DNA from: Neoceratodus forsteri | Taxonomy: Eukaryota > Chordata > Ceratodontiformes > Ceratodontidae | Length of the DNA: 64,000 nt | Direction of reading: 5' to 3' | Assembly (NCBI GenBank): GCA_016271365.2 | Contig: CM057456.1 | Coordinates: 611,325,501 to 611,389,500 of the forward strand | In this document: in pieces, positions 10,240 through 20,082 of the stretch | Position numbering within the stretch: the stretch's first letter is position 1 | Layout: each line of letters starts with the position of its first letter | Translations under genes and position numbers: made by a program | Notes under the pieces: generated by a model | Database searches by the model: none | What the model was told of the DNA's origin: nothing | What the model saw: the letters and a program-made list of their open reading frames with translations, nothing else

Positions 10240-10329
10240 AATAAAGTCTTTGGGTGCAGATTTGTTACTCCCACCAGAGTTTTTATCTGATCTGGAGTTA
10301 AATTGGGAAAAAAGAGTGTCTTACTGGTG

Positions 10330-10495
10330 CTTGCCTGTTACTGCGCTGCTACGTGGTCTGCCAGGGCATCTGATAGTCTTCAGCTAAAGAAATGGCCTTT
10401 TCCCCACTTTCTGGTCAGTGTTCTTTCACCCAACGCTGCACATCTGTAGGCAGGATGTTGAAGAATTGCTCCATTGCAAATGCGTCAGTGATCTG
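10330..10495 (-). pseudogene. SCAN-like gag capsid domain, C-terminal half
   Basis: On the minus strand one frame reads AFAMEQFFNILPTDVQRWV followed by KEH, a stop, and PESGEKAISLAEDYQ. This is the EQFxxxLPxxxQxWVxExxPESxxxAxxLxEDY signature of the SCAN domain, which derives from gypsy capsid C-terminal domains. The domain's N-terminal half continues at 11653-11831 after the CR1 insertion. The in-frame stop after KEH and another after QTT show decay. Confidence 0.85.
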
Positions 10496-11652
10496 ACACT
10501 GTCCCGCACAGGAGATTGCTAAATAAATTATGGAGTCTGGGAGTGGATCCTACGGTGGTAAAGTGGGTTGGGAACTGGCTAAGGGACAGGACTCGGAGGG
10601 TGGTGGTAAATGACATGAAATCGGAGGAGAGGGAAGTGAACAGTGGGGTGCCACAGGGGTCGATGCTGGGGCCAGTCCTATTCAGTGTCTTCATTTAGTG
10701 ACATTGCAGAGCATCTGGAGGGAAAGGTATGCCTCTTCACAGATGACACCAAGATCTGTAGCAGAGTGGACACACCAGAGGGAGTGGAAAAAATGAGAAA
10801 GGGCCTAAGCCTATTAGAGGAGTGGTCGGGTGTCTGGCAGTTGAGTTTCAGTCCTAAGGAGAGCAAGATCATGCACCTGAGTCACAGGAATCCAAGGGAG
10901 GAGTACAGGATGTATGGGGAAATTCTGGCCACCACAAGTCAGGAGAGAGACCTGGGGGTTATCATGTCTGACACCTGAAGGTGACCAAACAGTGTGAAAA
11001 AGCGGTGGGGAGAGCAAACAGAATGTTGGGGTGCATAGGGAGGGGCATAACAAACAGGGAGAAAGAAGTGGTGATGCCACTGTACAGATCACTGGTGAGG
11101 CCTCAACTGGAGTACTGTATCCAGTTCTGGAGACCACATCTCCGGAAGGACATTGGCAAAATAGAGGCAGTCCAGAGAAGGGCAATGAAGGTGGTACATA
11201 GACTGCACCAGAAGCCCTACGAGGAAAGACTTAAGGACCTAAATATCTATTTACTGGAGGAAAGAAGGGAGAGGGGAGATATGATAGAGACTTTCAAGTA
11301 CCTTAGGGGAATAAACAGGGTGCAGGTGGAAAGCATATTTCAGAGAAAACTGCACAAGAACAAGGGGGCATGATATGAGGCTGAAGGGTGGAAGGCTCAG
11401 GGGTAATGTTAGGAAGTACTTTTTCACTGAGAGGGTGGTGGAGTCATGGAACAGCCTTCCAGTAGAAGTGGTTGGTGCAAAAACAACATGGGGGTTCAAG
11501 AGTGCATGAGATAGACATAAGGGTAACCCAGAGATGTGCAGAGCAGGAGAGCCGCAGATCAAATGGGATCTGGGGCTGCAGCAGTGAGTATGGAAATGGG
11601 CAGACTAGGTGGGCCATATGGTCCTTATCTGCCAACAAATTCTGTGTTTCTA
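10496..11652 (+). mobile_element. CR1 LINE, 5'-truncated
   Basis: A CR1 copy that starts within the RT domain ([12 protein letters not shown]) and runs to the family's 3' end, TTCTATGA. RT blocks are readable: [14 protein letters not shown], then after a frameshift at about 10697 LFTDDTKI (usual FADD changed to FTDD), and a C-terminal part to about 11373. It is flanked by a 7-bp target-site duplication TGATCTG at 10489-10495 and 11653-11659. The target was the SCAN-like capsid domain of the gypsy element, and the gag reading resumes cleanly on both sides. Confidence 0.92.
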
Positions 11653-11831
11653 TGATCTGTAGGACTGTTTTGCCCTCTGTTTGGAGCCATTTAATAAGGA
11701 ATTCTCTGAGTCGGGTGAAGCCTTCTTCAGGATTATCGAATGAGTTATACTTCAGGGACCAGAATCTTTGCCTGTAGGTCTCTTCTGAGATGTTGTATCT
11801 TTTCAGGATTTCTTATTTCACAAGGTCATAG
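11653..11831 (-). pseudogene. Gypsy piece 3: SCAN-like domain, N-terminal half
   Basis: On the minus strand one frame reads EILKRYNISEETYRQRFWSL, then FTRLREFLIKWLQTEGKTVLQ in shorter blocks, the first helices of a SCAN-like capsid domain. It ends at the CR1 target duplication on the left and is cut on the right by DIRS-A just before YDLVK. One in-frame stop lies before EILK. It matches the piece at 10330-10495 in order and frame. Confidence 0.85.
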
Positions 11832-12008
11832 TTTCAAACAACATGAAGTCTTGCTGTATTCTGACAAATTGCAGTGAGGTCCAACCTTCGAACTGCCCCG
11901 GAGATGTAAGAGTTAACTTTCCATGCCAGGCATGGAACGCTGAGCTCGAGCTCGGTTGAGACTCTGTCTGTTGCTGTTTGAACTCAAACCGTCAAATTCT
12001 TTACTCTG
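11832..12008 (+). repeat. DIRS-A left terminal inverted repeat
   Basis: Its reverse complement matches 17355-17545 with few differences over about 150 bp, including the palindromic core CATGCCAGGCATG and the block GAGCTCGAGCTC. The outermost ~25 bp (TTCAAACAACATGAAGTC) differ from the right end and are matched instead by the left half of the internal complementary region. Confidence 0.93.
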
Positions 12009-12397
12009 CCTCACTGAACAGTCGCTCTGGAGATTTCTCCTTTGCTCGGTTCAATTTGTCGGTTAAAGTACCGTTTTTCTCGGTTTTCAACCGCATTTAA
12101 ACCGCAACCTATCGGTTCAGTCTCTGTCTGTGGTATTTGTGACTACTAGATAGGTTTATTTTTGTTATTATTGTGTGTGGAACTTGTAAATGTGGGATCG
12201 GTTCGGTTTGAACCGATCAGGTTGTTTAAAAATCTTTATTTTTACTTTTAGAGTGTGGTTACCGGTTCTTCTTGGTTCTAAAAAAAACAGATTTTATTAA
12301 GGTTTTTTCCAAGACCCGTAACACGGTCAGGAACCGATAAGAGTGTCTTGCCTGGTAGATTGCCGAAAAAAGGGTAAGTTTTTGGTTAAGACTGGCC

Positions 12398-14020
12398 ATG
12401 TCTGAGAAACCCAAAAGAAAAACTGGGCCCACTGGGTTTCAACACTGTAGTGTGTGTGGGGAACTCTTTGCTAAGGCTGATCCCCACACCACCTGTGTTT
12501 ATTGTCTGGGGTTTGACCACCTTGATTCAGACTGCCAGATTTGTAAAGATTTTCCTGTAGCTACCCTGGAAAAAAGAGTTGGCAGGCTCAGGGAAAGGGA
12601 AGCCAAAAAGTCTGCTGACCCGGATGGCCAGCCCGGTTCGGTTCCAACCGAACCAGAAGGAGTGCCCTCTGACCAGGGCGAAACTTCTTCAGGCAAAAGG
12701 AGAACCAATTCTGAGGAGTCTGTTCCAGTTAAGAGATCAAGAAGAGATAAATCAGCCGGTGCGGATCCAAAAGTTCTTTCTCCGACCGCTGATGAAATAG
12801 CCAAAGCGATAAAAATTGTTCAGTCGCTATCCCCGGTTCTGACCGAACCGGCACCATTAGGAAGGCGCTCGGTTCGGTTGGTTCCACCGGTTCCGGATTA
12901 TGATTTAGAGGAATTTTATGAACTGGAGGAGGAAGAAGGAGAGTATGAGGAAAGTGAGTGTGATTATGAAAGTCTGGATGTGCCCATTGACCTGGTCATC
13001 TCCCCAGACAGACCTTCAGGAGTGTCTCCTCCTAGGCTTTCTGAATCCCCCTCCCATTTCATGTTTTACAAGAAAGTGGCTGAAACTCTTCAGCTTCCTA
13101 TGGAAGAAGCTGTGGATGACCAGTAGGAGCCTGACTATGTTGAAATTATGGATATCCCAGAGTCCAGGAGGCTGTCTATTCCCTTTCATACGTCTTTTGG
13201 GAAACAGACAATAAAAATTTTAAAGACTCCTCTAATTCTATACCTCCTGTGGATAAGAGAATGGACAAGAGGTACACTCTTTCAGGCTCAGATACGGAGT
13301 TCCTTACCCAGCAATGCAGCCATGTTGGGGTAGTGTAGGCTGCTGCCTGTGATAAGGCAAATATACCCTTGGCTTCACCCCCCCCCCTCACAAGATAAGG
13401 ACTCCAGGAGGATTGATGCCATGGCAAAGAAATAGTACATGGCAGCATCCTTGGGACTCAGGCAGGCCAATTATATGGCCTGTACAGCTAGATATCAGAA
13501 ATCTAGATAGGACACTTTAATGGCTTTAGCTAAACAGGTCCCTGGCCAGCTTGCCAAGGAGCTGGAGCAGGTGGCTGCGGATGGTATTGAGGCATCCAAG
13601 GTGCAATTCCATGCTGCAGTGGACTCCAATGATGTTTCATCTAGAGTCATGGCTACATCTGTGGACCTTCGTAGGATGGCTTGGCTCAGATGTACTAGCC
13701 TGTCTCAGGATACCCAGACTAAGGCCATGGATTTTCCTGTTGTGGGTAATTCTCTGTTTGGGGAGCAAACAGAGAACTACATGAAGAAAATGGATGAGTA
13801 TAGGACCACCTATAGGAGTGCTCAGGCCAAGGAAAGGCAAGCCACTCCTCAGAGGCAGCTTCCAGGGGCAGGGGCAGGCCTTTTCATATGCCTTTCTACC
13901 AAGCCCAGGCCTCCTCTTCTGCTTATGCTCATAGGGGGTTCTTTAGAGGGAGAGGCAGATGGGGTACAAGCAGACCTGCTTCCACCCCTCAGCCTAAAGC
14001 CCCTGCCAAACAGGCACCCT
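12398..14020 (+). pseudogene. DIRS-A gag-like ORF1
   Basis: The ATG at 12398 gives MSEKPKRKTGPTGFQHCSVC. The first 242 codons are open. They hold an N-terminal Cys/His module (CSVCGELFAKADPHTTCVYC, then GFDHxxxDCxxC), a basic region and an acidic stretch rich in E and Y. A TAG at 13124 and further stops near 13336 and 13433 break the middle. The C-terminal region (from 13520) keeps the conserved AKELEQVAADGIEASKVQF and VMATSVDLRRMAWLR blocks. Relative to DIRS-B a single C is missing at about 13854-13856 (CAGCTTCC for CAGCCTTCC), so this gag now runs into the RT frame, fusing what are two overlapping ORFs in DIRS-B. Confidence 0.88.
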
Positions 14021-15880
14021 GATGGGTTTGCCAGGACCGATTCTCCACTACCTGTAGGAGGCAGACTGTCTTACTTTGTCCAGGACTGGATGTCTTTAAC
14101 ATCAGACAAATGGGTCCTGGAAGTAGTAAGCCAGGGACTGGTTCTCAGCTTCAAAACATTTCCAAAGATGAGAACCAGATCCTTTCCACCTGCAAATCCT
14201 TCAGAGGCACGTGCCCTAGAGGCAAAGGTCGCTTCCCTCTTGGCTCTCAGAGCTATAGAAAGGGTTCCATCCCTACACAAAGGGAAAGGATTGTACTCCA
14301 GGTACTTCCTCACTCCCAAAAAGACAGGAGAATGGCGTCCCATCCTGGATCTCAGATATTTAAACAAGCACCATTTAAAGCCAAAGTTCAAAATGGTGAC
14401 TCTGGGAATAATTCTACCCTCTCTAAGGCCAGGGGACTGGCTAGTCTCCCTGGACCTCAAGGATGCCTATTTCCATATTCTCATCAGACGCTCCCATCTA
14501 AAAATACCTCAGGTTCGAGCTGCCCTCAGGCCACTACCAATTCAGAGCAATGCCCTTGCCTAACCTCTGCTCCAGGGTGTTCACAAAATGCCTGGCAGTA
14601 GTAGTTGCCTTCCTAAGAAGGAAAAGGATTTCCATCTTCCCATACCTGGATGACTGGCTCATAGTAGGCCAGTCCCCAGACCAAGTCAGGTTACACCTAC
14701 AGATAATTCAGCAACTGCTTACTTCTCTAGGTTTCCTTCTGAATCTTTCAAAGTCAGTTCTAGAGCCTGTACAGCTCCTCACCTTCATAGGCGCAGAGCT
14801 AGATACAGTAAAGGCAAAAGTCTTCCTTCCCCTGGACAGGGCAAGGACCCTTATTTCACTGGCCTCTTCATTCACCCTCCAGGTGTCTCGACCAGCAAGG
14901 CATTTTCTACAGCTCCTGGGGCACATGGCTGCTTCTACAGAAGTGGTGCAGGGAGCAAGATTTCGGATGAGGGACATTCAGTTCCACTTGAGAGCCTTTT
15001 GGTCTCAGAAAAAGGATCCTCTGACCAAACTGATTCCAGTGACTTGAACCCTGATCCAGGCATTGCAGTGGTGGCAGGATCAGGACAGTCTAAGACAGGG
15101 AGTTCCTTTTGTCACTCAGTCTCACTCTCTAATCCTTACTACAGATACCTCCCTCTTGGGGTGGGGAGCCCACTTGGGAGACCTGACCACCCAAGGGTTG
15201 TAGTCTCCTCAGGAATCTCTGCTTCACATCAGTCTATTAGAACTCAGAGCAGTGTTTCTAGCACTTCAGGCTTTTTCCAAGTCTGTTCAGAACAAAGTAG
15301 TTCAGATCAGGACAGACAATACCACCACAATGTGGTATATCAACAAGCAAGGGGGCACTCTGTCTACGGCCTTGTGCACAGAAGCAATGAAGTTATGGTC
15401 TCTGGCCTATTCCCTGAACACCTCTCTTACAGCAGTACACCTCCCAGGCAAGGACAATGTCCTGGCAGATGCTCTCAGCAGGATATCTCAGAGCCATCAC
15501 GAATGGTCACTGGATCCCCTGGTTTTGAAGGTGATCTTCTCCAGATGGGGCACCCCACAGATAGATCTTTTTGCAGCCCCAGACAATCACCAGCTTCCCC
15601 TCTTTTGCTGCAGGCCCCAGTGTTGGGCTCAAGTCCCCTGGATGCCCTAGTTCTCAATTGGGAAGGAAGTTCCTGTGTTTTCCCCTTCCTCTCCTGTTCA
15701 AGGTGTTAGTCAAAATCAGGTCTCAACCCTGCAAGGTGATTCTGATTGCTCCAGACTGGGCCAGACAGCCCTGGTATCCTCTCCTGTTGTCCTTAGCAGT
15801 CCACCTTCCCCTTTTTCTTCCCAGGAATTACAACGTGTTAACCTGTGCTCAGTGGAGGGTTTGGTATCCGAATCCCAAAT
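14020..15880 (+). pseudogene. DIRS-A reverse transcriptase, RNase H and methyltransferase-like region
   Basis: RT opens with SPLPVGGRLSYFVQDW and SDKWVLEVVSQGL, then RYFLTPKKTGEWRPILDL, SLDLKDAYFH and an intact YLDD at 14643-14654. RNase H follows (15040-15500) with VQIRTDNTTTMWYINKQGG and HLPGKDNVLADALSR. The next block has WGTPQIDLFAAPDNHQLP, a shortened FP..L stretch and APDWARQPWYP, matching the Dam-like methyltransferase region of DIRS elements. The domains lie in three frames because of several indels. Confidence 0.88.
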
Positions 15881-15884
15881 CTCT

Positions 15885-16947
15885 CAATCTCAAGGCCTGG
15901 CTCTTGGAGAGTTAGAGTTTGCTGATTTTTACCTCTCTCACGGTGTTATGGATATGCTAAAGGCTTCTCGGAAACCTTCCACCAGAAGCACTTACAGCTC
16001 CAAATGAAAAAGATTCTCCATATGGTGCTCTGGGAAGCATATTTCTCCAGAGTCTGCTGGCCTGCCCACAGTCCTTGACTATATGGTTCATCTTAATAGA
16101 TTGGGACTCAGACCAGCTACACTAAGAGTGCATCTGGCAGCTGTCTCTGCTTTTTTTTCAGCAGGTAAGCCTTCTTCCCTTTCAGCTCATCCTGTATTCT
16201 CTAAGTTTTTCAGGGGATTGCTTCATACCAATCCACCATTCAGGGACCCTGCCCTGTTTGGGACCTTAATGTTTGCATAGCTCAGCTTATGCAACCCCCT
16301 TTTGAGCCTTTGTCCTCAGCAGAGCTTAAGTACTTGACTTGGAAAACTGTTTTCTTGGTGGCCATCACTTCTGCCAGGCACATAAGTGAGTTACAAGCCC
16401 TGTCAGTGGAGCCTGATTTTATCTCTTTCCATAGAGATAAGGTGGTCCTCAGGACTAACAGGAAGTTTTTACGTAAGGTGGTTTCAGACTTCCACCTTAA
16501 CCAGTCTATGTCTCTTCCTGTTTTCTTCACTGACCATTCCTCCTCTGGTGAGAGGAGGCTGCACAGTTTGGATGTGAAGAGGGCCCTTAGCTACTACATA
16601 GAGCATACCAAGTCACAGGTTTGACTCCCTCCAACTGCTCCTCACTTATGGTGAGGTTCGTAAGGGAAAACCTGCCACTAAGAGATCCATTGCCAGGTGG
16701 ATTGTCTCTTGCATTCAGTTTTGCTATGAAAAACTAAGCAGGATTCCACCCTCAGGCCTGAGGGCTCACTCTACCAGAGGTACAGCTGCTTCCCTGGCTA
16801 TTGCCAGGATATTCCTATCTTAGAGATATGTCAAGCAGCTACCTGGAAAACAGTTCACACTTTTGCAAGCATTGCTCTCTGGATATCCAGGCTAGGGGTG
16901 ATGCTTGGTTTGGCACAGCAGTGCTTCAGAGCCTATTTCCTAGGTAG
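15885..16947 (+). pseudogene. DIRS-A tyrosine recombinase
   Basis: The N-terminal DNA-binding part (ELEFADFYLSHGVMDMLKA, KASRKPSTRSTY) is followed by the catalytic domain. The first Arg block is SARHISELQAL (usual SARRISEL), the HxxR motif HSTRG is near 16769-16783, and the last block reads KHCSLDI. The catalytic Tyr codon at 16873-16875 is TGC (Cys), and a base is missing just before it compared with DIRS-B. The enzyme would integrate the circular cDNA; this copy is inactive. Confidence 0.85.
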
Positions 16948-16987
16948 GTTCTGTCCCTCCTCCATGGAGGTACTGCTTGGTAGTCTG

Positions 16988-17088
16988 CAATTATTCAGAA
17001 TACAGTAAGACTTCATGTTGTTTGAAGGAAAAATTACTCGCCTTTGTAATGTTGTTTCTTCTAATGGAGTCTTGCTGTATTCTGACCT
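16988..17088 (+). repeat. DIRS-A internal complementary region
   Basis: The left half is the complement of the left end at 11832-11870 (CTTCATGTTGTTTGAA), and the right half is the complement of the right end at 17490-17545 (TTGTTTCTTCTAATGGAGTC). The junction therefore represents the two element ends joined head to tail, the expected signature of the DIRS circular intermediate. Confidence 0.93.
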
Positions 17089-17354
17089 CCCCCCCCCGCC
17101 TTCCCCTCTCAGAACCTTTGTTTTGGGATGTGGGTGGGCAGTAGCAGTGTTGGCACTCAAGAGGTGCCCCACCTTTTATTTATCACCCCTTTACTTTGGG
17201 GTGAGGGGTGTTGTCTTTGTTTCATTTTTTGGGTTTTCTGACTTGAGTCTTTGTTTTGGGACCAAAAAATCTGTTTATTATATTTAGTAGCCAGTTGGCT
17301 AGTGTAGGTTTACAGCTTCCACACAGGACACTCAGTGAGTTTAGCTCGTAAGGA

Positions 17355-17545
17355 TCTGACGGTTTGAGTTCAAACAGCAACAGAAAGAGTCTCAACCGAG
17401 CTCGAGCTCAGCGTTCCATGCCTGGCATGGAAAGTTAACTCTTTCATCTCCGGGGCAGTTCGAAGGTTGGACCTCACTGCAATTTGTCAGAATTCAGCAA
17501 GACTCCATTAGGAGAAACAACATTACTAAGGTGAGTAATTTTTTC
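17355..17545 (+). repeat. DIRS-A right terminal inverted repeat
   Basis: The inverted partner of 11832-12008. Its outer ~50 bp (AGGAGAAACAACATTACTAA and the T-rich end) extend beyond the left repeat and pair with the right half of the internal complementary region. Confidence 0.93.
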
Positions 17546-17610
17546 TTTCTGACTATGCAGTGTCCATGCTGCTGTAGGCAAGTTGGGCTTTCCCTGTCAG
17601 ATAGAGAGAG
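17546..17610 (-). pseudogene. Gypsy piece 2: gag segment before the SCAN-like domain
   Basis: On the minus strand one frame reads SLYLTGKAQLAYSSMDTA and then a stop. The LTGKAQxAY motif is typical of Gmr1-type gag just before the YxxxKxxILxRYN start of the SCAN-like domain, which here lies on the far side of DIRS-A at 11831. On the right it is cut by LINE-1 at about 17611. Confidence 0.8.
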
Positions 17611-17619
17611 CTTGTCGAC

Positions 17620-17784
17620 GCTCAAAGAGGACGGCGTGGGACCAGCCCCAGCTCTTCTGAGCTGGAATCGGATTTTTCGGCGACTGGGACAGCCAGAGCT
17701 CACCGGAGCTCTCGAAAATAAGTTCTGGTGCTGGTACTGCTCTCTAAGCTCATCGGAGCTCCAAGAAATTAATTTGTGGGCCAG
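17620..17784 (+). repeat. 165-bp direct repeat, unit 1
   Basis: It begins GCTCAAAGAGGACGGCG and ends AATTTGTGGGCCAG. Unit 2 starts 303 bp downstream and differs at a small fraction of positions. Both sit at the 5' end of LINE-1, as promoter monomers do in some LINEs. Confidence 0.9.
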
Positions 17785-17922
17785 CTGAGTCCAGGAGCTC
17801 CTCAGAGCAACCCCGGAAGTAACTTTCTTTATTTAAAAAACCAAAGGTGCCAACAGCAAACTACACTGGCTGCCTATTTAACGGCAGCACCAACAGTCTA
17901 AATCACCAGAGAGCTCATCGGA

Positions 17923-18087
17923 GCTCAAAGAGGATGGTGGGGGACCAGCTCCAGCTCTTCTGAGCTGAAATCTGATTTTTCTGCGACCGGGTCTGCCAGA
18001 GCTCACCAGACCTCTCGAAAATAAGTTCTGGTGCTGGGACTGTTCTCTGAGCTCATCAGAGCTCCAAGAAATTAATTTGTGGGCCAG
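17923..18087 (+). repeat. 165-bp direct repeat, unit 2
   Basis: The same length as unit 1, with the same ends and shared blocks such as CCAGCTCTTCTGAGCTG and CTCGAAAATAAGTTCTGG. Confidence 0.9.
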
Positions 18088-19073
18088 TCTAAAACTGTAT
18101 TTTTTTTTCCACCCACCCCGTCCGTACTCCCGTTAAATGCTCTTTTGCCCCACCCTCTTCCTACCTCATCCAATGGTGTTCCTCTGCTGCGGTGTCTTTA
18201 AACCTGAGCTCCAGGATTATTCATGGGCACAGGAATTTCTTCTATTTGGAGCATACCTGGGCACTTCACTGGTCCCTGACTTTCCTTCACCTGTTGTTCT
18301 TTTGCTCATTTCTAAGTACCCAGTTCCTTTATATGCTTGTGTGTACAGGTCAAACTTTGGAGCTAATGTGGACACATGTTCTGGACCATAGTCTCTTGCT
18401 CTACAATGCTGGTGTGTAATTATTTTGTACCTAAATCTCTCTGCTTTACTCAGATAAGAGCCGTGCTTCATCCTACCATTGTTATGTACCTAGATCTCTC
18501 CAAGTATTCAGCTGACAGCTGTGCTGCATTTTGTTTTTTTAGTTTTTGCACTAAGCTTATGTCATAATTGCTGCCTGTCACACTGCCTACTGTCAAGATT
18601 ACTCTAAGGTTGATTACTGCTGCTAACTCCCCCAAGGTGCTTTATCGTTAAACTTGCAGCTACCAGTTACCTTACAAGACTGACAAATCTCTAGGCCTAG
18701 CCAAACCACTCCACCATTACGAGTCACAGCCCAGGCATCTTGGCTGCCTCTCCCCCTGAAATGGCTCCCCAGGGCCCAGAGGACTGCCTTAGTTCCCCTT
18801 CCCACTCCCACATGCACAAAGGTAAATCCACAATGTAGCAGCCCAATAGAGGAATTCTCTTGGTAGCACTCCTCATCCTGTCTTTCTTGGGGGGTGGACA
18901 GGCTCATATGTATGGCTGGGCCTGAAACCCCAGACCTGAGATATCACTTCAGATGCCCACCCACTACCCTCGACTATCGTGACACACAGGGCTTGTAGAA
19001 ACTACTTGTGATGCACATGGTTTCTGAAAAGGGTGTCTGCTACCTGGCACTTCACTCCTATGGAGGGCACAGT

Positions 19074-19250
19074 CTTCTCACCCTAGGAATACTCCAATAT
19101 TCTTAACTCTTCTGCAGTGTGCCTTTAAGTCAGATCTGCCTGGAGATGGAACGTTATGCTAATGATGGAATTATTGGCATGAGCCACTTTTCAAATGCTG
19201 CCACCTATCAACTGCCTACATTCTTAACCCTCAGATTTCTCTCTCCGCCT
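19074..19250 (+). repeat. DIRS-C left terminal inverted repeat
   Basis: Its reverse complement matches 35745-35929, with shared blocks such as GAGCCACTTTTCAAATGCTG and AACGTTATGCTAATGATG. Its first ~40 bp (CTTCTCACCCTAGGAATACT) are complemented by the left half of the internal complementary region. Confidence 0.92.
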
Positions 19251-19529
19251 GTCAAGACCAGACGCTCGGAGAGTTCCTCATCATCATCTCGTCAGAGAAG
19301 TCTTAAATAAATAAAAACACTTAAGTATCTTTTATTTATTTTTATTTGCTGCCTCTTATCAGTGAAATTTTAATAACCATTAGCTTAATTTAGTTAATTT
19401 CAGTTGTTTTCTCGGTTTATCACGGTTCGGTATAACCTCTGAGGAACCAAGGCCTTTTTAGTTAGTTATCGGGGATTTTCCCCCTTATTTACTGTTATTT
19501 TCATTTTAAAAAGTTTTACAGTTTGTTAT
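19251..19529 (+). other. DIRS-C leader, 5' part
   Basis: AT-rich leader between the left repeat and the DIRS-B insertion. The sequence from 25208 (AGTAACCGATAACCTCGG) continues it up to the gag ATG at 25387. It contains repeated CGGTT-type words, as do the leaders of DIRS-A and DIRS-B. No coding potential is seen. Confidence 0.65.
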
Positions 19530-19705
19530 TTTCAAACAACATGAAGTCTTGCTATATTATGACATATGCAGTGAGTCCCAACCTTCGAACTGCTCTGGAG
19601 GTGAAAGAGTTAACTTTCCATGCCAGGCATGGAACTTTGAGCATGAGCTCGGTTGAAAACTCTGTTGTTCTTCAAACTCAAACTGTCAGATTCTTTACTC
19701 CGCTT
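19530..19705 (+). repeat. DIRS-B left terminal inverted repeat
   Basis: The inverted partner of 25012-25207, with the palindromic core CATGCCAGGCATG. The outer bases TTCAAACAACATGAAGTC equal those of DIRS-A. Confidence 0.93.
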
Positions 19706-20082
19706 CACTGAACAGTTAGATTTCTCCTTCTGCTCGGTTCATTTTGTCGGTTAAAGTATTAATTTTTCGTTTTTTTTAACCGAATTTAAACCGCAACCAG
19801 ACGGTTCAAGCTCTGTCTGTGGTATCGTAAGTACTAGATAGGTTTTACATTTATTTCTGTGTGGAACTTGTAAACAGTATTATTGGTTCGGTTTGAACCG
19901 ATCAGGTTGCTGTAAATACATTAAATCTGTCTCTTAGAGAGCGGTTCCCGGTTCTTATCGGTTCTAAAAAAAACAGATTTCATTACGTTTTTTTCCACTA
20001 CCCGTGACACGGTTGGGAACCGATAAGAGAGTCTTGCTTGGCGGATTGCCATAAACGGGCAAGTTTTGGTTAGGCTGGCACT

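Larger units (their letters stand above)
9468..10495 (-). mobile_element. Gmr1-type Ty3/gypsy element, piece 4: capsid end, zinc knuckle, protease, integrase start
   Basis: Read on the minus strand, this holds in order the C-terminal half of a SCAN-like gag domain (10495-10340), a CCHC zinc knuckle (10239-10198), a protease (10123-9767) and an integrase-type start block (about 9612-9470). An integrase start directly after the protease fits the unusual PR-IN-RT order known for the Gmr1 group, which also is the likely source of host SCAN domains. It is cut by DIRS-F on the left and a CR1 on the right. Several stops and a frameshift show it is dead. Confidence 0.8.
11832..17545 (+). mobile_element. 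DIRS-A, full-length
   Basis: A 5.7-kb DIRS element with both terminal repeats, gag, RT, RNase H, methyltransferase-like block, tyrosine recombinase and internal complementary region. It is of the same family as DIRS-B and similar along its whole length. It sits inside the gypsy gag: the minus-strand reading TGKAQLAYSSMDTA at 17546-17610 joins YDLVK at 11831 with little or no loss and no obvious target duplication, as expected for recombinase-mediated insertion. Stops and frameshifts in gag and a changed catalytic Tyr show it is dead. Confidence 0.95.
17611..19073 (+). mobile_element. LINE-1 (L2-like LINE) 5' untranslated region
   Basis: The 5' part of an L2-like LINE whose body resumes at 35930 after the DIRS-C insertion. 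The assignment comes from the gypsy gag reading, which breaks at 17611 and resumes at 39352, so everything between entered as LINE-1 plus later insertions. It holds two 165-bp direct repeats (17620-17784 and 17923-18087) and then about 980 bp with no readable protein domain. Short ORFs in 18137-18907 show no recognisable motif. Confidence 0.7.

Noticed and set aside
9767..10495. Possible host SCAN zinc-finger gene
   Set aside because: SCAN-like domain, CCHC knuckle and aspartic protease occur together in gag-pro order and carry stops, so this is a gypsy element and not a host transcription factor.
17620..18087. Paired 165-bp repeats as long terminal repeats of a small element
   Set aside because: They are only 138 bp apart, lack TG...CA ends, and sit at the 5' end of LINE-1 between gypsy gag and LINE sequence; 5' monomers fit better.
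18137..18907. Short ORFs on both strands in the LINE-1 5' region
   Set aside because: No motif, no start context and no similarity to other copies. They are explained as chance frames in untranslated sequence.
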